Part shown: positions 13,846 to 26,530 of the stretch, one piece after another
Layout: every line of letters starts with the position of its first letter
How positions within the stretch are numbered: position 1 is the stretch's first letter
The notes under the pieces: model-generated
The model's input: the letters and a program-made list of their open reading frames with translations, nothing else
Told to the model about the DNA's origin: nothing
The model's database searches: none
Source: Bagarius yarrelli
Lineage: Eukaryota; Chordata; Actinopteri; Siluriformes; Sisoridae
Assembly (NCBI GenBank): GCA_005784505.1
Contig: VCAZ01000126.1
Location: 330,001-394,000, forward strand
Direction: 5' to 3'
DNA: 64,000 nt
Made by a program: the position numbers and the translations under genes

Positions 13846-16083
13846 GGAGCAATAAAAACAAAAAAACCTGGCTTCAAAATGTAGCATTAAAAGTTAGCGT
13901 CTTAGGACTGGCTTTAGTACTATAGACACTGTAGAACTATTTTATAGGATTCTTAAATCCTTCACATCCATACTTTTTATCCCAAATGCTTAGGATGATC
14001 CTAGGAAAGAGTGAAAAAGAAAACCAAGTTTATTTATTATCTTCATTCCCAGAAATCTTTTCATGCCCTCTCTCACGCTTTATTTGAAGGATGTACCTTA
14101 AGGCCACTGAATCTGTCAGATATTGTAGGCTTGTGTTTTTTTTTTTCCGCCTTGTGTTGCTGAAGCCTATAAGTCCGTAATCCTACCTGACAGCTTAGTG
14201 ATAATTGTGCAAGGCAAGGCAAACCCAAGACACCTGCAATCGAATGAGCAGTGCACTAGTTATCGACAGGGGTAAAAAGAAATATCTGCTCAAACTTATT
14301 CTAATATCTCCCAGATAAAGCATGAGAAATTGCTCTTTCCGTCATGGCGTCATTTTTAATTACCTGCTAATTAGTCACTGATTGGACCTGGGGAAAAGTA
14401 GGTATATTTTTAAAGGTAGGCGTTACTATCTTTGCCGTCCATTCGTAACGCAGCCTCGATGCTAAATCAGGGTATTAAAACTCTCTCCAGCGCTCACCAA
14501 ACGAAAGCCTGTGTAGATAAACAACCGACTGTCTAGTATTTAAAAAGACTCATGTCAGGTTTATGAAGCAACTGTGAAGTCATGTAGGCCCAATTTCTAG
14601 CTTTGCTCCTCCTCTAATATGTTTATCCATCATTGTCTTGCAATATGTCTCTCCAGGCTTTTGCAATATATTAGCGCAGGACTTTAAAACAGCGTTAAAT
14701 TTTCCAATAAATTGTTTTGGTTACACAATCCAAAAAAGCACTGAATTACATGAAAAATACAATTAAAATGAAATTAAAATATTTAAAAAACCCTTTTTTG
14801 AAGTTCTATATAGAACCCTAAAGTTCTGTCTTGCCTGTATACACTTTTTTTCGATGAATGGTTCTATGTTAAAAAGCCGGAAAGCGATAAATTTAACCCT
14901 TTGTATTAAAACAGTACTATAATGTAATGTTTGCTTTGGGTTTTATCTTTATGAGGCTGATGTTGTGTGCTGCTTATAAACGAGATGTTTTTAAAAACAA
15001 TAAATAGTTTATTCATGTGGTTCAATAATTTAAATTATAATTACAAAACTTAATGTACATGATTTCAATAAATAAATTTCAATAAAATTTTATGTTTGTT
15101 ATATTATTGTTTTTATATTTATTATTATTAATTAACTTTATAAAATACTTCTCAATAAGGAACTCCTTGTGGTTTCTATATCTAAAATGATTAAACCATC
15201 ATATAAAGAAATAATAAACAGATGTGCTATTCTGCAGTTGTTTCTTAGTTGTGTTTGTGTTGTTTTTAATTATTTTTTAGTTTTTTACTCACAGAACCGA
15301 ACATATCTTCATATTTGACACTTTTATTCTTGTTTTGTATACGTTTAATTTTCCCATTTAAATAATGAGATTATAAAGCAGATGATTAGTATATAATGTA
15401 GTATATGATTGTGTTCAGGTTGATCTTTTGCGTCGCTATGATGTTAATGTGTGTGTTTGCGTGCTTTATCGATTTATTTTGAATATTAGGGTATAAAGGC
15501 ACCTCATACAAAGAATGTGCCAGTGTATAATCCATCAAAAGTGTAGAAGCTGCCTGGCAAGCAAGTATTTAGATGAGGTACATTGGTTTTTTTTTTCTCT
15601 CTTTAAACTCTGACGCTATTTTTTTGGTGCTTGGGATGATGTACGATGTAGGCAGGATGTTAAAACAGTCAGACATTTGGTGCCAGCGGCAGAGTCTGGG
15701 CTGCTAGCACACAGCTTTTGTTCCTTTGAAAGGAACATGATGAGAAACGTTTATTCCTCCTGCCTTCTTTGTGCTCTGTAGGTGTTTAGCGGAGAATTTT
15801 TTTACCCATGTGCTTACCGAAACTCTCGTTTGAAAGTGTCTTTTTTCCAGGGCCATCTTCATTTAAACACAGGCAACGGAGGCGCGCCGAAATCTCTTTA
15901 AACACTCCCTAGCACTTCCGATGTTCCACTACACGCTCATCGTTTCCCTTTTAGAAAGTCAAACTCATAGGAAATGTAGGCGCAATTGCTATGAAACCCT
16001 TATTCATAAATTATTACATGTCAGGGTTTTGATTCTGACACAAATTTCTTCTTTGTAAGTCGATTTCTGAGACATTGCTACAT

Positions 16084-16912
16084 TAATAAATCAACAAAAA
16101 AATGTAAAAACTAAAAAGAAATAAAAAACAAACCAGCAAATCTAAGAAAAAACAGAAAAACAAGAAGTAGAAATGTATTTATTTAACATAAAAAAAATAC
16201 TAAAAACACCAAAACTATACTTGAGACAACAAAACACTACTAAAAACATCAAAACTACTTAAAACATAAAAATTACTAAAACATGAAAAGAATAATAAAA
16301 ACAATAAAACAAAACTAAACGCATCAAAACTACTAAAATCAATAAAACTACTAAAAACAGCAAAACAATATTAAAACTATAATGAACATTAAAACTACTA
16401 AAACATCAAAACAAAACTAAAAACATCAAAACAATAACAACAATAATGAACATAAAAACACCACTAAAAGCATCAAAACAAAGCTAAAAACAGCAAAACA
16501 GTATTAAAACTATAATGAACATTAAAACTACTGAAACATCAAAACAAAACTAAAAACATTAATTAAAAAAACAATAACAAAACAATAATGAACATAAAAA
16601 CACCACTAAAAGCATCAAAACAAAGCTAAAAACATCCAAACTACTAAAAACAGCAGAACAAAACTGAAACCATTAAATCAATAAATCAAAACAGTACTAA
16701 AAATGATGAAAACCTGAAAACAACATTACAAAAAAACAAAATAAAAAAAATCTAAACAATACTAAGAAAAATAAAAAAAAATAACCGAAAACATAAAACA
16801 ATAATAAAAGATTAAAACAATCCTGAAAACATAACCAAGCTAAAGCAATACAATTAAAACTTAAAATAGAAACACAAAATACTGCAAAATAAAATTTTAT
16901 TACTGACACCAT
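16084..16912. repeat. A-rich tandem repeat with ~133-bp higher-order unit
   Basis: More than 800 bp of degenerate 'aaaacatcaaaactactaaa' units. A higher-order duplication is visible: 'ctaaaaacagcaaaaca' plus 'ttaaaactataatgaac' at 16351 recurs at 16484 with near identity, and the later motif 'aataatgaacataaaaacac' recurs from 16442 to 16584. The unit is therefore about 133-142 bp with a small indel. Confidence 0.88.
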
Positions 16913-17208
16913 TTTATATTTGACGAATAAAGTTTGAATGTGAATTTGCGCGGTCTTCGTCTACAGTGTTAGCATTAAACTTCACCCAGAAATGCATGAT
17001 GGAATCATTTTTCTCCCTCTTTAACCCTCACTGTTAGGATTATTTATTAAACTGTAGACGGTGTCACCCAGGAAGATCTTTTCCATGCTATATGCTCACC
17101 TTCCTGCATATTTGCCTTGCTAATCGTGTGTGAAGGATGAGTCTGTAGGCCAAGCTGAACTCGTCTGGTTTCCTATAAGTAAAAGTGGGCCTCATGTGAA
17201 GTGGTGTT

Positions 17209-17233
17209 TGTGTGTGTGTGTGTGTGTGTGTGT
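17209..17233. repeat. (TG)12 microsatellite
   Basis: An uninterrupted TG run of about 25 bp. Confidence 0.93.
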
Positions 17234-17637
17234 TGTTGAGTGCTACCATTAACCTGAGAGAGCAGCAGGGTGTGGAGAGTGTGCTGATGAGTGAAGTTCT
17301 GGATCAGAGAAGCTCACAAAATCAACCTTGAATTGCATGATGGCATGACTTCAATCATGGCCGCCATTTTTTCAGTGGAAACAGCATATTGACACTAGAC
17401 ATGACCATCTGGGATTTTTTTTGTGGGTCGTAGCCGTTTAATAAAATTTTAAAATTCAAAAAAAAAAAAATCGATTTATTCAACAAACAGCAGCTATTAT
17501 TTAGTAATTTATAGTAAATTGAACAATATTTTCGTCCGGAGAATCAGAAATAATCTTTTTGATCAGAAATAATCAAAAAGAAGCCTGGCAACAGAAGCTA
17601 ATCTTGCGTACAGTGGCGTGTAATTGGAAAAATACAA

Positions 17638-17900
17638 CAGCAAAAAAAAAACAAAACAACAAAGCTAAAAACTAAAAATGTAAAACAAACATTGCGAAAT
17701 TAGAACCCAACACAAAAACAACAAAATACTTACAAACTCTAACACAAGAAGCAAAAATCTGGACAACAAAACTATAAACACAATTGCAAAACCAAAAAAA
17801 AAAAAATAAAATTATATTTGTAAACACACCACTAAAATAAAATGGATAAACAAAACTAAAACCCACTAAAAGTAAATAAAAAAGTAAAAATGTTATTACT
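17638..17900. repeat. A-rich degenerate repeat
   Basis: About 260 bp of 'aaaacaacaaa' and 'aaactaaaa' motifs similar in style to the 16.1-16.9 kb array but without a clear period. The minus-strand frame of Phe/Val/Leu is a composition artefact. Confidence 0.65.
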
Positions 17901-18951
17901 ATTTTCGTTAGTAACACTTTATTACTAGTTTATAATAGTAATAAACTGCATTTTTAAACTGGCTGTTATTATTATTACAAAAACGTTTTACAAACGCTCT
18001 ACCGCTGCAAAACTTCTGCGACTTCCATCTCTCGCCTTATTGCTTGTCAGTTTAATTGTATTTTAATTACATATATCTCGACGTACTCGCTCTCTAATGC
18101 GATTGCCTTTCCCTTTACGCGTCTCCTTTTATTAAATAAGCGATTCAGATCAGAGATTTGGTAGCCATCCTGTAGCGGCGAGGTTCTTTCATACCTGATC
18201 TGGAAAACATAACACACCTTGGATTTCACTACATTTAGCAGTCTACTTTTTTTTTTTTTTTTTCGGAAGAATGGTATATTCCATGTGTGTAAGTTGTTCC
18301 GAGCTCTGGTTCTTACTCGCCGTCCTGAGGAACGTTAATGTAGAATAACAGACCTGCTCGAGTCTCTGTACGGATCTACAGCGGATATTTAACAGATTTG
18401 TTTCTCAGTCCTGGTAGAAAATTTTAACTAATTTAATGACTAAGAAATAATCAGAGAGGGTGGGTAGTAACTAAGTATGGGTTGTTATGAGACTCTGACG
18501 CTATGATAACCCCTAAGCAAACATCTCACAGTATCACGGTATCACGATTACAGCCCTAAAATTTTTGATGGTGATTCTGTAACTATGGACACTTTAACTT
18601 CACCGTAAGTCATTATAAAATCTCACATTTTGATTCCTATTTCCAAAAACATGGTGGTTGTGAAACGTTGACCTAAAATCCGAAGTTGATTTCCTTTATT
18701 GTCATTTCCTTTAGCTCTTAAGGAGTTTTCTAGCGCGACAACCTTGTATAACTGGATAACGATACAGTATAATGCACCAGAGTAACACGTTGTTTTCATT
18801 TCATTAGCCAATCAGAGACCACTCAACATTAGGCTGCGACTTCTACCAGACTTTTTCATACCTTTAGTTTGAACATGCCGACTTTACGGTATCTAAACCG
18901 CCATATGACAATCTTTAACCTCTCATTATTCTCATTATATATATATATATA

Positions 18952-19058
18952 TTGGATTGTTAATCAGAAGGTTGGAAGTTTAAATCCCAGGACTCTTAAG
19001 CTGCCTCTGCTGGACGATTTAGAAAAGCTTCAGATTGATAAATGAGGTAGAGTCACAT
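18952..19058 (+). mobile_element. tRNA-derived SINE fragment
   Basis: The sequence ttggattgttaatcagaagg with ggaagtttaaatcccag (B-box-like) and 'aagctgcctctgctgg' matches the head and middle of the otophysan SINE type also seen at 10.9 and 58.6 kb. It follows an (AT)n stretch. The tail is degraded. Confidence 0.72.
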
Positions 19059-20192
19059 AGCCAGACCTTTATCACGACAGCAGAAGGTCTGCACTTTATA
19101 GCAGATTTTATTGGCTAAAAATGGCGGGCATCTGACTGACATCTAAAGCGACCCACCACATTTTATTTTGGTCAGAATCATCAATAGGAAAATCCAGCAT
19201 TTAGTTTAGAGGGCAGTAGCGCCATGGGGAAATTGTCCAAAGACATTAACAGCGTAGCCGCTATCATAAACATGGATTATCTTTGATATGACTTACCTTT
19301 ATGACCACCTATAAAAAAAATAGCAACAACGACTCTCGCTAATTTGCGTACAAACTGAAGGCTTGTTCCTGTTCCTGTTCCTTTTATTTATTTATTTTTG
19401 CTCCACTAAAGCTTCGGTTGTTAATGTCTTCGTTTTTAGGAAATATTTGTTTTTCTTGTCTTTTATTCTAATAATTCAATGAGCTTTACATAAATAATGG
19501 GGGCTGATTAAATGCTGGCCTTTATGAAATAAAAGATGCAGTTTGTGTGTCTGGGATGTGGGGGGGGGCAGTAAGGGGTTTTAACTTGACTTAGAGGCTT
19601 AGAGACTTATTGTATTTTAGTTCATCTAAAATAAATCCTTGATAGAAGTGAAAAACACTCACATCTCCTGGAACTCCTGTGGAATCCAACCAATCACTGA
19701 GACATTTCCAGCAAAAGTTATAATATTCATCTAATGGTTGTTGGTTTGTGGGGGTGACATCTGAGGTGGAGACTAAATGGTATTTAGATAAGGGCGTTTT
19801 CTAGATACCGTAAATATCGGTGAAATATTTACCGTGACGGTCCTGATGTTGACTTTATTTCTACTACTTGGGTTCCTGCCTGGTCTTGCTAATCATCTGA
19901 TGCGTTTGTATTCGATTAGCGTTGGGGTTTTTTTTTTTTTACACTTTTTTATTAATATTTATATTTGTGTCAGTCTTATTTACTCCCCTATTTCCTTCTC
20001 CAGTCAACACATCAGGCTAGTCTTTATTCACACCACGCTGATATCACTCATCAGAACTAAATGTACTGTTTGTTTGTTTTTTTATTTTGTTTTTTTTATT
20101 TCCACCGATTTAATCACTCAGACAGCCTGGATCAATATGTGAAAGTTTTTTTCATTTCTTTGTTGTTGCTGTTGTTTTAAGGATTTAAGAGT

Positions 20193-20219
20193 TGTGTGTG
20201 TGTGTGTGTGTGTGTGTGG
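20193..20219. repeat. (TG)13 microsatellite
   Basis: A TG dinucleotide run of about 26 bp. Confidence 0.92.
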
Positions 20220-22663
20220 ACTATGTGTCTAAAATAGCAGTCATGCAGTGTTAACAGATCTCGAGTGTATTTTCAGGCTTCTGCTTTGACTGTCTAGCTT
20301 TATTAAGTGTCAAGAAATGGAGCTGTCTGTCTGTCTACCTAACATTTATTCCTTTTACTCGTTCTTATGCTGTTTCTTTCTATACCGTAAAGCATCTAAT
20401 AGCTGGGTTAATGTTTAATTTAAAGGCAGTCTTCTCTGAGGTGCATGTGAGGACGATGATTTTCACAGTCCCCGGTTTGCAGTCTGGGTCACGTCTACTA
20501 ACATATTGACATTCCGTCTCTCGTCCTCGGTTGTGGAACTGTAGCCTGCTCTGTCACTCAACAGCTTTAAACAGGTCGCTCTTCCTTAGTCATATCTATA
20601 TTAAATACCAGCTGATTTTAACGTCCCGACTACACAGTTTTTCCTGACTTTCTGGCGACAGGTTGCGTGTGTGAGTTTCGCCTCTTTGTTTATCTTTCTA
20701 ATCCAGCGCTTCAATTTTCCCCGCTGCATAATGTAAAGCAAAAGAGCTGATTTCTGGCAAACTTGAGACAAATTCAGCATTATGCTTTAAATTGAAAGAC
20801 CAGATTCGAGGGCGTATGTTTTTCCTGCGCAAGCATGATTGCATTTGCAATGTAAAGGCAATCTCCAGGCTGCATTATCTGCATCCTGATACCCGGTCCT
20901 CTGAGGCCGGGACGATCTGATGTAAATGGTCAAAAAAAATGTATTATTTAGTCTCCGTCTGTGTTTCCGAGAAAGGTGTTCCGGATGAGCTCGAGGTACA
21001 GGACAGGATGGACTAGAAAGGTCGGAACTGAAGAATGTGTTTCATTACTGAAATGATGGGATATTTTACGCAGGGAATTGCTGAAGAAGTCGGTTTATTT
21101 TTAGATTGCGATATTTAGATTGGTTATTATCGAGCAGTTTCGGCGAGTTACAGAGCTATTAGTCTCGATTTCGGGCTGTGGCACGCTGCCGTATGGAAAC
21201 GGCTTTATCTCATTTGGAAATCAAATGGAGTGCAGGATGATTGGTTCCGTCCAACTGCGGCTAGGAGAAAATGTCCATCTGCCGGAGTAGTTAAGCAGCC
21301 CCTCTGCGACAAACTGACGGATTGAATTAAAAATGTGCACACGCCTCTCGCGCGTCGCCGATATGATTATAGAACTGTCACGAAGTCCGGGCGATGTTGT
21401 TACACGGAAATTGAGTTCGAAGGTAACAAAATACAAGTCTCCGAAAAAAAAAGTCTGCTTAAACATAGGACTGATTTTAATAAAACATAAATTATCACTT
21501 AGCTAGATTTTGCGCTTGGGTTTGATCACAGAACAGTTAATGACCTTTGTTTTTTTAAATAAGGTATAAAATGAGCACTTTTTAGAGAAAATAGTAAGTA
21601 AGGTGGCCCTTTTTGTGCAACATTTTTGTGTATAGGTATCGTTCAAAGCAGCTTTTACTAAAAAAAAAACTGAATTTAAAATAAAATAATAAAATAAATC
21701 CCAGATAAGCAACAATGTCAGAGAAAAACCGAGATAATTTTAGGAAGGAACCTTAAGAAGAACCAGAAACAATGACAGCTCGGAGCAGCGTTTCCTGTAT
21801 AGCTCAGCAGAGGGACAGATAGAAAGAAAGAAAGAGAGAGAGACAGAGAGAGAACAAAGCCTATATCTACATAATCATAATCACATGATCACGGCACATA
21901 ATTACGTAGGTGAAATCGCTTCTACGTGGTAGTTAAAGAATTAAAATCACCGATAACCAACCCTAACCGATATTTTTCAACCCGGTTTAGTCAAATCTTT
22001 AGAAATAGATTAAAAATACGCTTCACCTACATTACATATCGTCCGCTTGCTATAATATTTATTATAATAATTCCTATTACATGGATTAGTACCGGTAATA
22101 TTGGTTTACATACGCGCTGTTGGAATGCTGCTTGACCAATCAGAGTTAAGCCAGACCTTCAGACTGACTTTAGAAAGTTTTGATCAGCTAAGAGGGCGTC
22201 TGACTAATATATAAAGCAAGCAACCAATCACATGACTGCTTCATTTTTCTATAGGGGAGAAAGCGTCCTGACATTTTAGTTTCCAGATGGACAATTAAAA
22301 AACCTGGACACACACGGCTCTATAAAATCCTGTAGAAACCCACCCAACCGATGATTTATAAACACCTGAGGCATATGCAGATCTTCAGCCAACAGTCCAC
22401 GTCCAGTGAACGTCAGATATTTGATAGGAAAATAGTGAACTTCTTTCAGGTATATATTTTTAGCAACTTTTTAATTCACTGTTAATCTATTTTAATAAGT
22501 TGTCACGATAAAAACAATTTATTTAGATTTTAATATTTAATTTACAGATAATTTACAATTTTTTGGCTTTAAATCAAACCTTGGACAGTGAATAAACAAC
22601 TCTCTATTAAAAAGTAATGAAAAAATCTGATTCGTTCGTTCCAGTTCATGGGTTTCGGTCATG

Positions 22664-22664
<1 letters not shown>

Positions 22665-22702
<38 letters not shown>
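22665..22702. repeat. 38-bp poly(T) tract
   Basis: Thirty-eight uninterrupted T residues, the longest homopolymer noticed in the window. It could be an antisense retroposon poly(A) tail or simple slippage; no retrocopy is recognised next to it. Confidence 0.9.
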
Positions 22703-23547
22703 CTCTTACTGATGTATCAGTGGTACAAAGTCAATACACTCTTCCTCTTAACTCTCGTAATGTATCTAACAAATCACTCCGAGCCTTGGAAAGCTTTTGC
22801 GAGGAGTCCGGCCCTGAACGACAGCCTCTGCATTCAAACGGAGAACCTCTGACATCAAACACTTTCTCTCTCTATGCTCTTTCTCTCTTCTCTTCTCTTC
22901 TTCTCTGTTCTTTTTGAAACCGAGTCCTAATTTCTCATCCCTGGTGACTGCTCAGTGGCGGGCTGCAGCGGGGAGGGAGACATCCGTTAATATGATATCT
23001 GATTTCCTTCCGCCAGGCCAAACATGAAAGCAGGGGAGACTGATCGTTTGCGCTACGCATGCCCGGCTTAGGCGTGCCCATTGTGCCATGAATGCAGCAA
23101 TGTAATCATCTTCCTCCAAGAGCAATGGCCCAGTGTTTAATGCCTGTCATCTGAGGTGATGATTCGCTTTCATCCAACTCCCAAGTTATAGCAGTGTCTC
23201 TCTTCTCTGCCCCACCCTCCCCCCGGATGATGCTGTGTGTAATTATTTCACAGATTTATGACAGTAGTAATATATTAATATACAAGCGTTGGAGGGTTGT
23301 GTGGGCATGTTTGATGAATGCAGAGGTGAAATGGAGTCATAATGATGTGCTGGGAATATTTATTAGTTCTCTTGCGCTTGAAATGACTGGAATGATGTTC
23401 AGGAAAAAAATTGTGGTTGTTTACTTTGTAGCCAACTACAGAACGCATATCGACAGGCACTTATCCAAACCCCTGTTTGTTTATGCAATTATTACGCTCA
23501 GGATCTGCTTAGCAATGTGCATTTTAGTGCGATATTAAAAATAAAAC

Positions 23548-23632
23548 CAGGGAGAAGTTGGTAGCATAGTGGTCAAGGTGTCGGACTGGATGAGTCGCTC
23601 TGGATGAGTGCCAAATGGCGTAAATGTAAATG
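23548..23632 (+). mobile_element. Short tRNA-derived SINE just upstream of an FHIT exon
   Basis: The head 'gttggtagcatagtggtcaa' followed by 'ggtgtcggactgg' is joined directly to the tail 'gtcgctctggatgagtgcc' and 'aaatggcgtaaatgtaaatg'. Both ends are SINE-typical while the middle, including the B box, is missing, so the copy is internally deleted. It ends 94 bp before the acceptor of the second coding exon. Confidence 0.78.
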
Positions 23633-23726
23633 AGAACGATCTCTGACTTGGTTGGTGGACCCTGAAAAACCTACAACAATGATCTTTCTTTTTCTACACT
23701 TTTCCTTAACCGACTGTCTATTTTAG

Positions 23727-23872
23727 ATGTCTTAGTGTGTCCTAAAAGGCTGGTCGAGCGATTCTGTGACCTGAGGCCCGATGAACTGGTGGATCTGTTC
23801 AGCACCACTCAGAGGGTGGCCAACGCTGTTGAGAAACATTTCAGCGCTTCCTCCTTGACCATCACCATCCAG
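23727..23872 (+). CDS. fhit: FHIT, second coding exon (human exon 6 equivalent)
   Basis: This exon encodes 48 residues, human FHIT positions 36-83. The first two bases complete a His codon (human His35) begun in the upstream exon, so the preceding intron is phase 1. Recognisable stretches are VLVCPKRLVERFCDLRPDE, STTQRV and VEKHF, followed by LTITIQ; human has VLVCPLRPVERFHDLRPDE, TTQRV, VEKHF and LTFSMQ. FHIT is a HIT-superfamily hydrolase that cleaves diadenosine polyphosphates such as Ap3A into AMP plus a nucleotide, and it acts as a tumour suppressor in mammals. This exon supplies core beta strands and a helix of the HIT fold; the final Gln matches human Gln83. The acceptor is a T-rich tract ending ttttag and the donor is cag|gtaaat. 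No frameshift or stop is present. Identity is clear from the joint match of all four exons. Confidence 0.96.
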
Positions 23873-26530
23873 GTAAATGTTTCTCTCAGATACTTTCAGT
23901 GGCATAAATAAATAAAAAAAAAAGGTGTGCTTATGAATTTGCCCTCTGTTTTGGCTCAGTAGATGTTGTAAACTGTCCCAGCAGATTAATTTTTTTAGAC
24001 ATTTTTAGATAAAAATGTAGCTCCATTCTAACTTATTGAGAAGGAATTATGATTGGGTTTAAAGACGGCTTAGTGGTTTTATTCCTGTGATGCGTATGCA
24101 ACCATCGCTATGCCTTCCTTTGGGTACTCTACTTTTCTTTCTTAGTCTAAATACATACATTATACACCATATTGTACTATATATATTATACTATATGTGG
24201 TTCCTGTCCAATCACAGAGTCTTTTAGAAGAGACCCAAACACTGTTCCAGAATGACAAGGCCCCTGTGCACAAAAATACCAAGTTCTTTGAGGACATAGT
24301 GTGTTCCGCCACTGAACACCTTTAGGATAAACTGGAACGCCGACTGAACCCCAGACCTCCTCACCTTTTGGAAATAGTACAAGTACATAAAATGCATCTG
24401 CCCCCCCCCTTTTTTTTCTCTACACGTATAACATTATAAAAGCCCATTTTTTCATTCTTAATTTCCCTTATCTGTTTTACTCCACAACTGAGGATCCATC
24501 ACCGATAATGGTCTAACTAATGGATTCTGTTACTGTGGGGGGAAAAAAAAGCACAGACGCGAATACCTTTAGCAATGATTCAAAAAAAAAAACCTTAACA
24601 TGCCATTAGAATCCATTTGCACCGCCTATTGTTCTTTTACATCTGTCTATTTGTTCTTCATGGCGTTCTTAAAAATTCAGTTTAGCTATTTCGCATGCAT
24701 GGAGAGTGAGACAGAGACACAGGGGAGAGACAGACAGACAGACACAGATAGTTACCTTCATTTTGCATAACCTTTGATATTTATGCTAATTCCAGACGGT
24801 TTCTGTCCCGCTGCGCTGCGCCTCCTGACAAAAGAAAATCATTTCACTTATTTGACGAAAGGCTACAATCAATATTCTTTCACTCAAAGGCAGTACGACA
24901 AGATTGGAGATTAGATGTGTCTGCTTTCGGCAGATTGTCCCAGGTTGCGCCGCACCAACAGTTTCCAATTTAAAAATGCTCAAGTTTCTTTTTTTTCCTT
25001 TTGTAAAACAAAAAAATATGGCTAAAAAAATGAAAAGAAAAATTCAATAAAACCCAGTGGATTTATATAAATTTATCAAATGTTTTATTAGATCGTCAAA
25101 GAATTTTTCTTCCAATGCTATAATTGGCTAACAGTTTCGCGGGTTAAAAACCTGTAGCTGTCATTTGCATGCGGGAATCAATGGGAGGGGCTAAAGCAGG
25201 GGCGCTTATCCACTGTTACATCATAAAGTAGAACAATCCCAAATCTGTCCAACATTTTGTTCGACTGCCTTTAGTTTAATCAGTTTTTAGAGTAAAGACA
25301 AAGTTTTGAGTTCTGAAATTTACTAGACGTTATATATGGAGGAAATTTAGATTTCAGTTCATAAACCCTTTAATAGTTCCCTGAGATGGACAAATCCAAG
25401 AGCTCTTCAAGTGAATGATGTAATGTTTTAATTTATTAAAAAGCAGTTACACTTTAATAATTCTACATGGAATCCTAAGGTTTCTTTAATAAAAAAATTA
25501 TTTGAAGACCAACAAGAAAACTCTTGAGAAAGATGATAAAATATTTCTTTTTAATAAAGCACATTAAAGCGATTCCTAAAGGGTCCTTTGGCTGAAAGAT
25601 CTCCGTTTGTTCTAGGGTTCTACAGAGCTTTCGGATGGTTGTTTTAAATCAGAGAAGGCTGAATTTGATCAAATTGTTCCTCTGAGCAGAGCCTGACATT
25701 GGGTGTACTTTTAGAAGCAAAGAGTTTTTAATTCTCCGGCACAATTCAGAGGGACATTCAGATAAAAGTTTCTAATAATTAGAAATAATAATAATAAATT
25801 CTAAGAATTTTTTTACAGTACATACAGATCAAAATGTTTTATTAGGCTCCCTGTAGATCCCTTAGGTTCTCTTTTGGTCATTTTTTTTCTTAAAAAAATA
25901 GTTCTATGTACTTGAAGATTGAAGAGTTTATGGATTTTTCTTTAACTTTGTGTAAATAATGTTTATTAAAAAAAAAAAAAGGGTAAATAGTCTGTAGATC
26001 AAATATGCAAGCATATAAAAATACTGAAAAACTCATGGAATAATTATGATAAAAAAGAAAATCCAAGGTTCTTCTTCTGGTCCAGAAAAGGTAAACAGTC
26101 TTTATTCACATTGTGGTCATTTCAATACAAACATAAGCAAAGACTAAAACGCTGCACATTGATGGATTCTGGCCTTCAGCTTTCCTCAGAAAGTGTCAAA
26201 TGAATGTGAAGGTGTGACTATATTCAGTCTGTGACATTGGGAGGAACCAAAAACTCCTTTACAGGGAGGTCAACTCATGGACTAACCCAAGTGACAAGTT
26301 TGTCAAACATATTCCCACAGTTTGAGATATATCACAAATGCCTCTTACAACTTTTCTAGAACTTGTGTCACTACTTTGATGGTCAGATATAGACTGAACG
26401 GTGAAATTCACGAGGTGCCCACAGTGGGAACAAGATTCATTAGAAATTCAAATGCTGCTGAATTATTGACCAGGAAACTTCCATTTTCAATTCCAAACCA
26501 TTCCTAATGATCTCCTTCTGTTCCCAACAG
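23873..26530 (+). other. fhit: FHIT intron between second and third coding exons
   Basis: A 2,658-bp GT-AG intron, phase 0 at both ends. It contains a decayed Tc1/mariner fragment near 24.2-24.37 kb. At 25.4-25.95 kb there are A/T-rich stretches with recurrent 'ggttct'-type motifs that may be an old dispersed repeat. The stretch 26.08-26.50 kb is not low-complexity and I do not recognise it. No other exon is seen. Confidence 0.85.
24199..24370 (+). mobile_element. Tc1/mariner-superfamily transposase fragment, family C
   Basis: The + strand encodes FQNDKAPVHKNTKFF, then EHL-stop-DKLERRLNPRPP. This corresponds to the family pattern FQHDCAPVHKARS ... IEHLWDELERRL.ARPS. The segment between them, which should carry the third catalytic Asp (DWPAQSPDLNPIE), is deleted and the Trp of EHLW is a stop. 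The copy is a small dead fragment without visible termini. The decayed frame may look like a cellular exon at first glance. Confidence 0.8.

Larger units (their letters stand above)
1..23726 (+). other. fhit: FHIT intron (3' part) upstream of the second coding exon
   Basis: This stretch ends in a splice acceptor and holds no recognisable coding exon. I looked for the first FHIT coding exon (human residues 1-35, ending VVPGH with a phase-1 donor) and did not find it, so the intron is probably longer than 23.7 kb. Contents are listed separately: CT/GA tract, CA repeats, a 21/22-bp minisatellite, Tc1/mariner relics at 10.0 and 13.3 kb, SINEs at 10.9, 18.95 and 23.55 kb, and A-rich tandem repeats at 16.1-16.9 and 17.6-17.9 kb. 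The stretches 1.1-2.4, 5.5-10.0, 11.2-13.2, 13.9-16.0 and 19.1-23.5 kb are AT-rich intronic DNA with frequent A/T homopolymers, where I see no gene. Untranslated exons cannot be excluded. Confidence 0.8.

Noticed and set aside
24199..24370. Protein-like text FQNDKAPVHK that looked like a possible extra exon near FHIT.
   Set aside because: It matches a Tc1/mariner transposase with an internal deletion and a stop, and has no splice sites.
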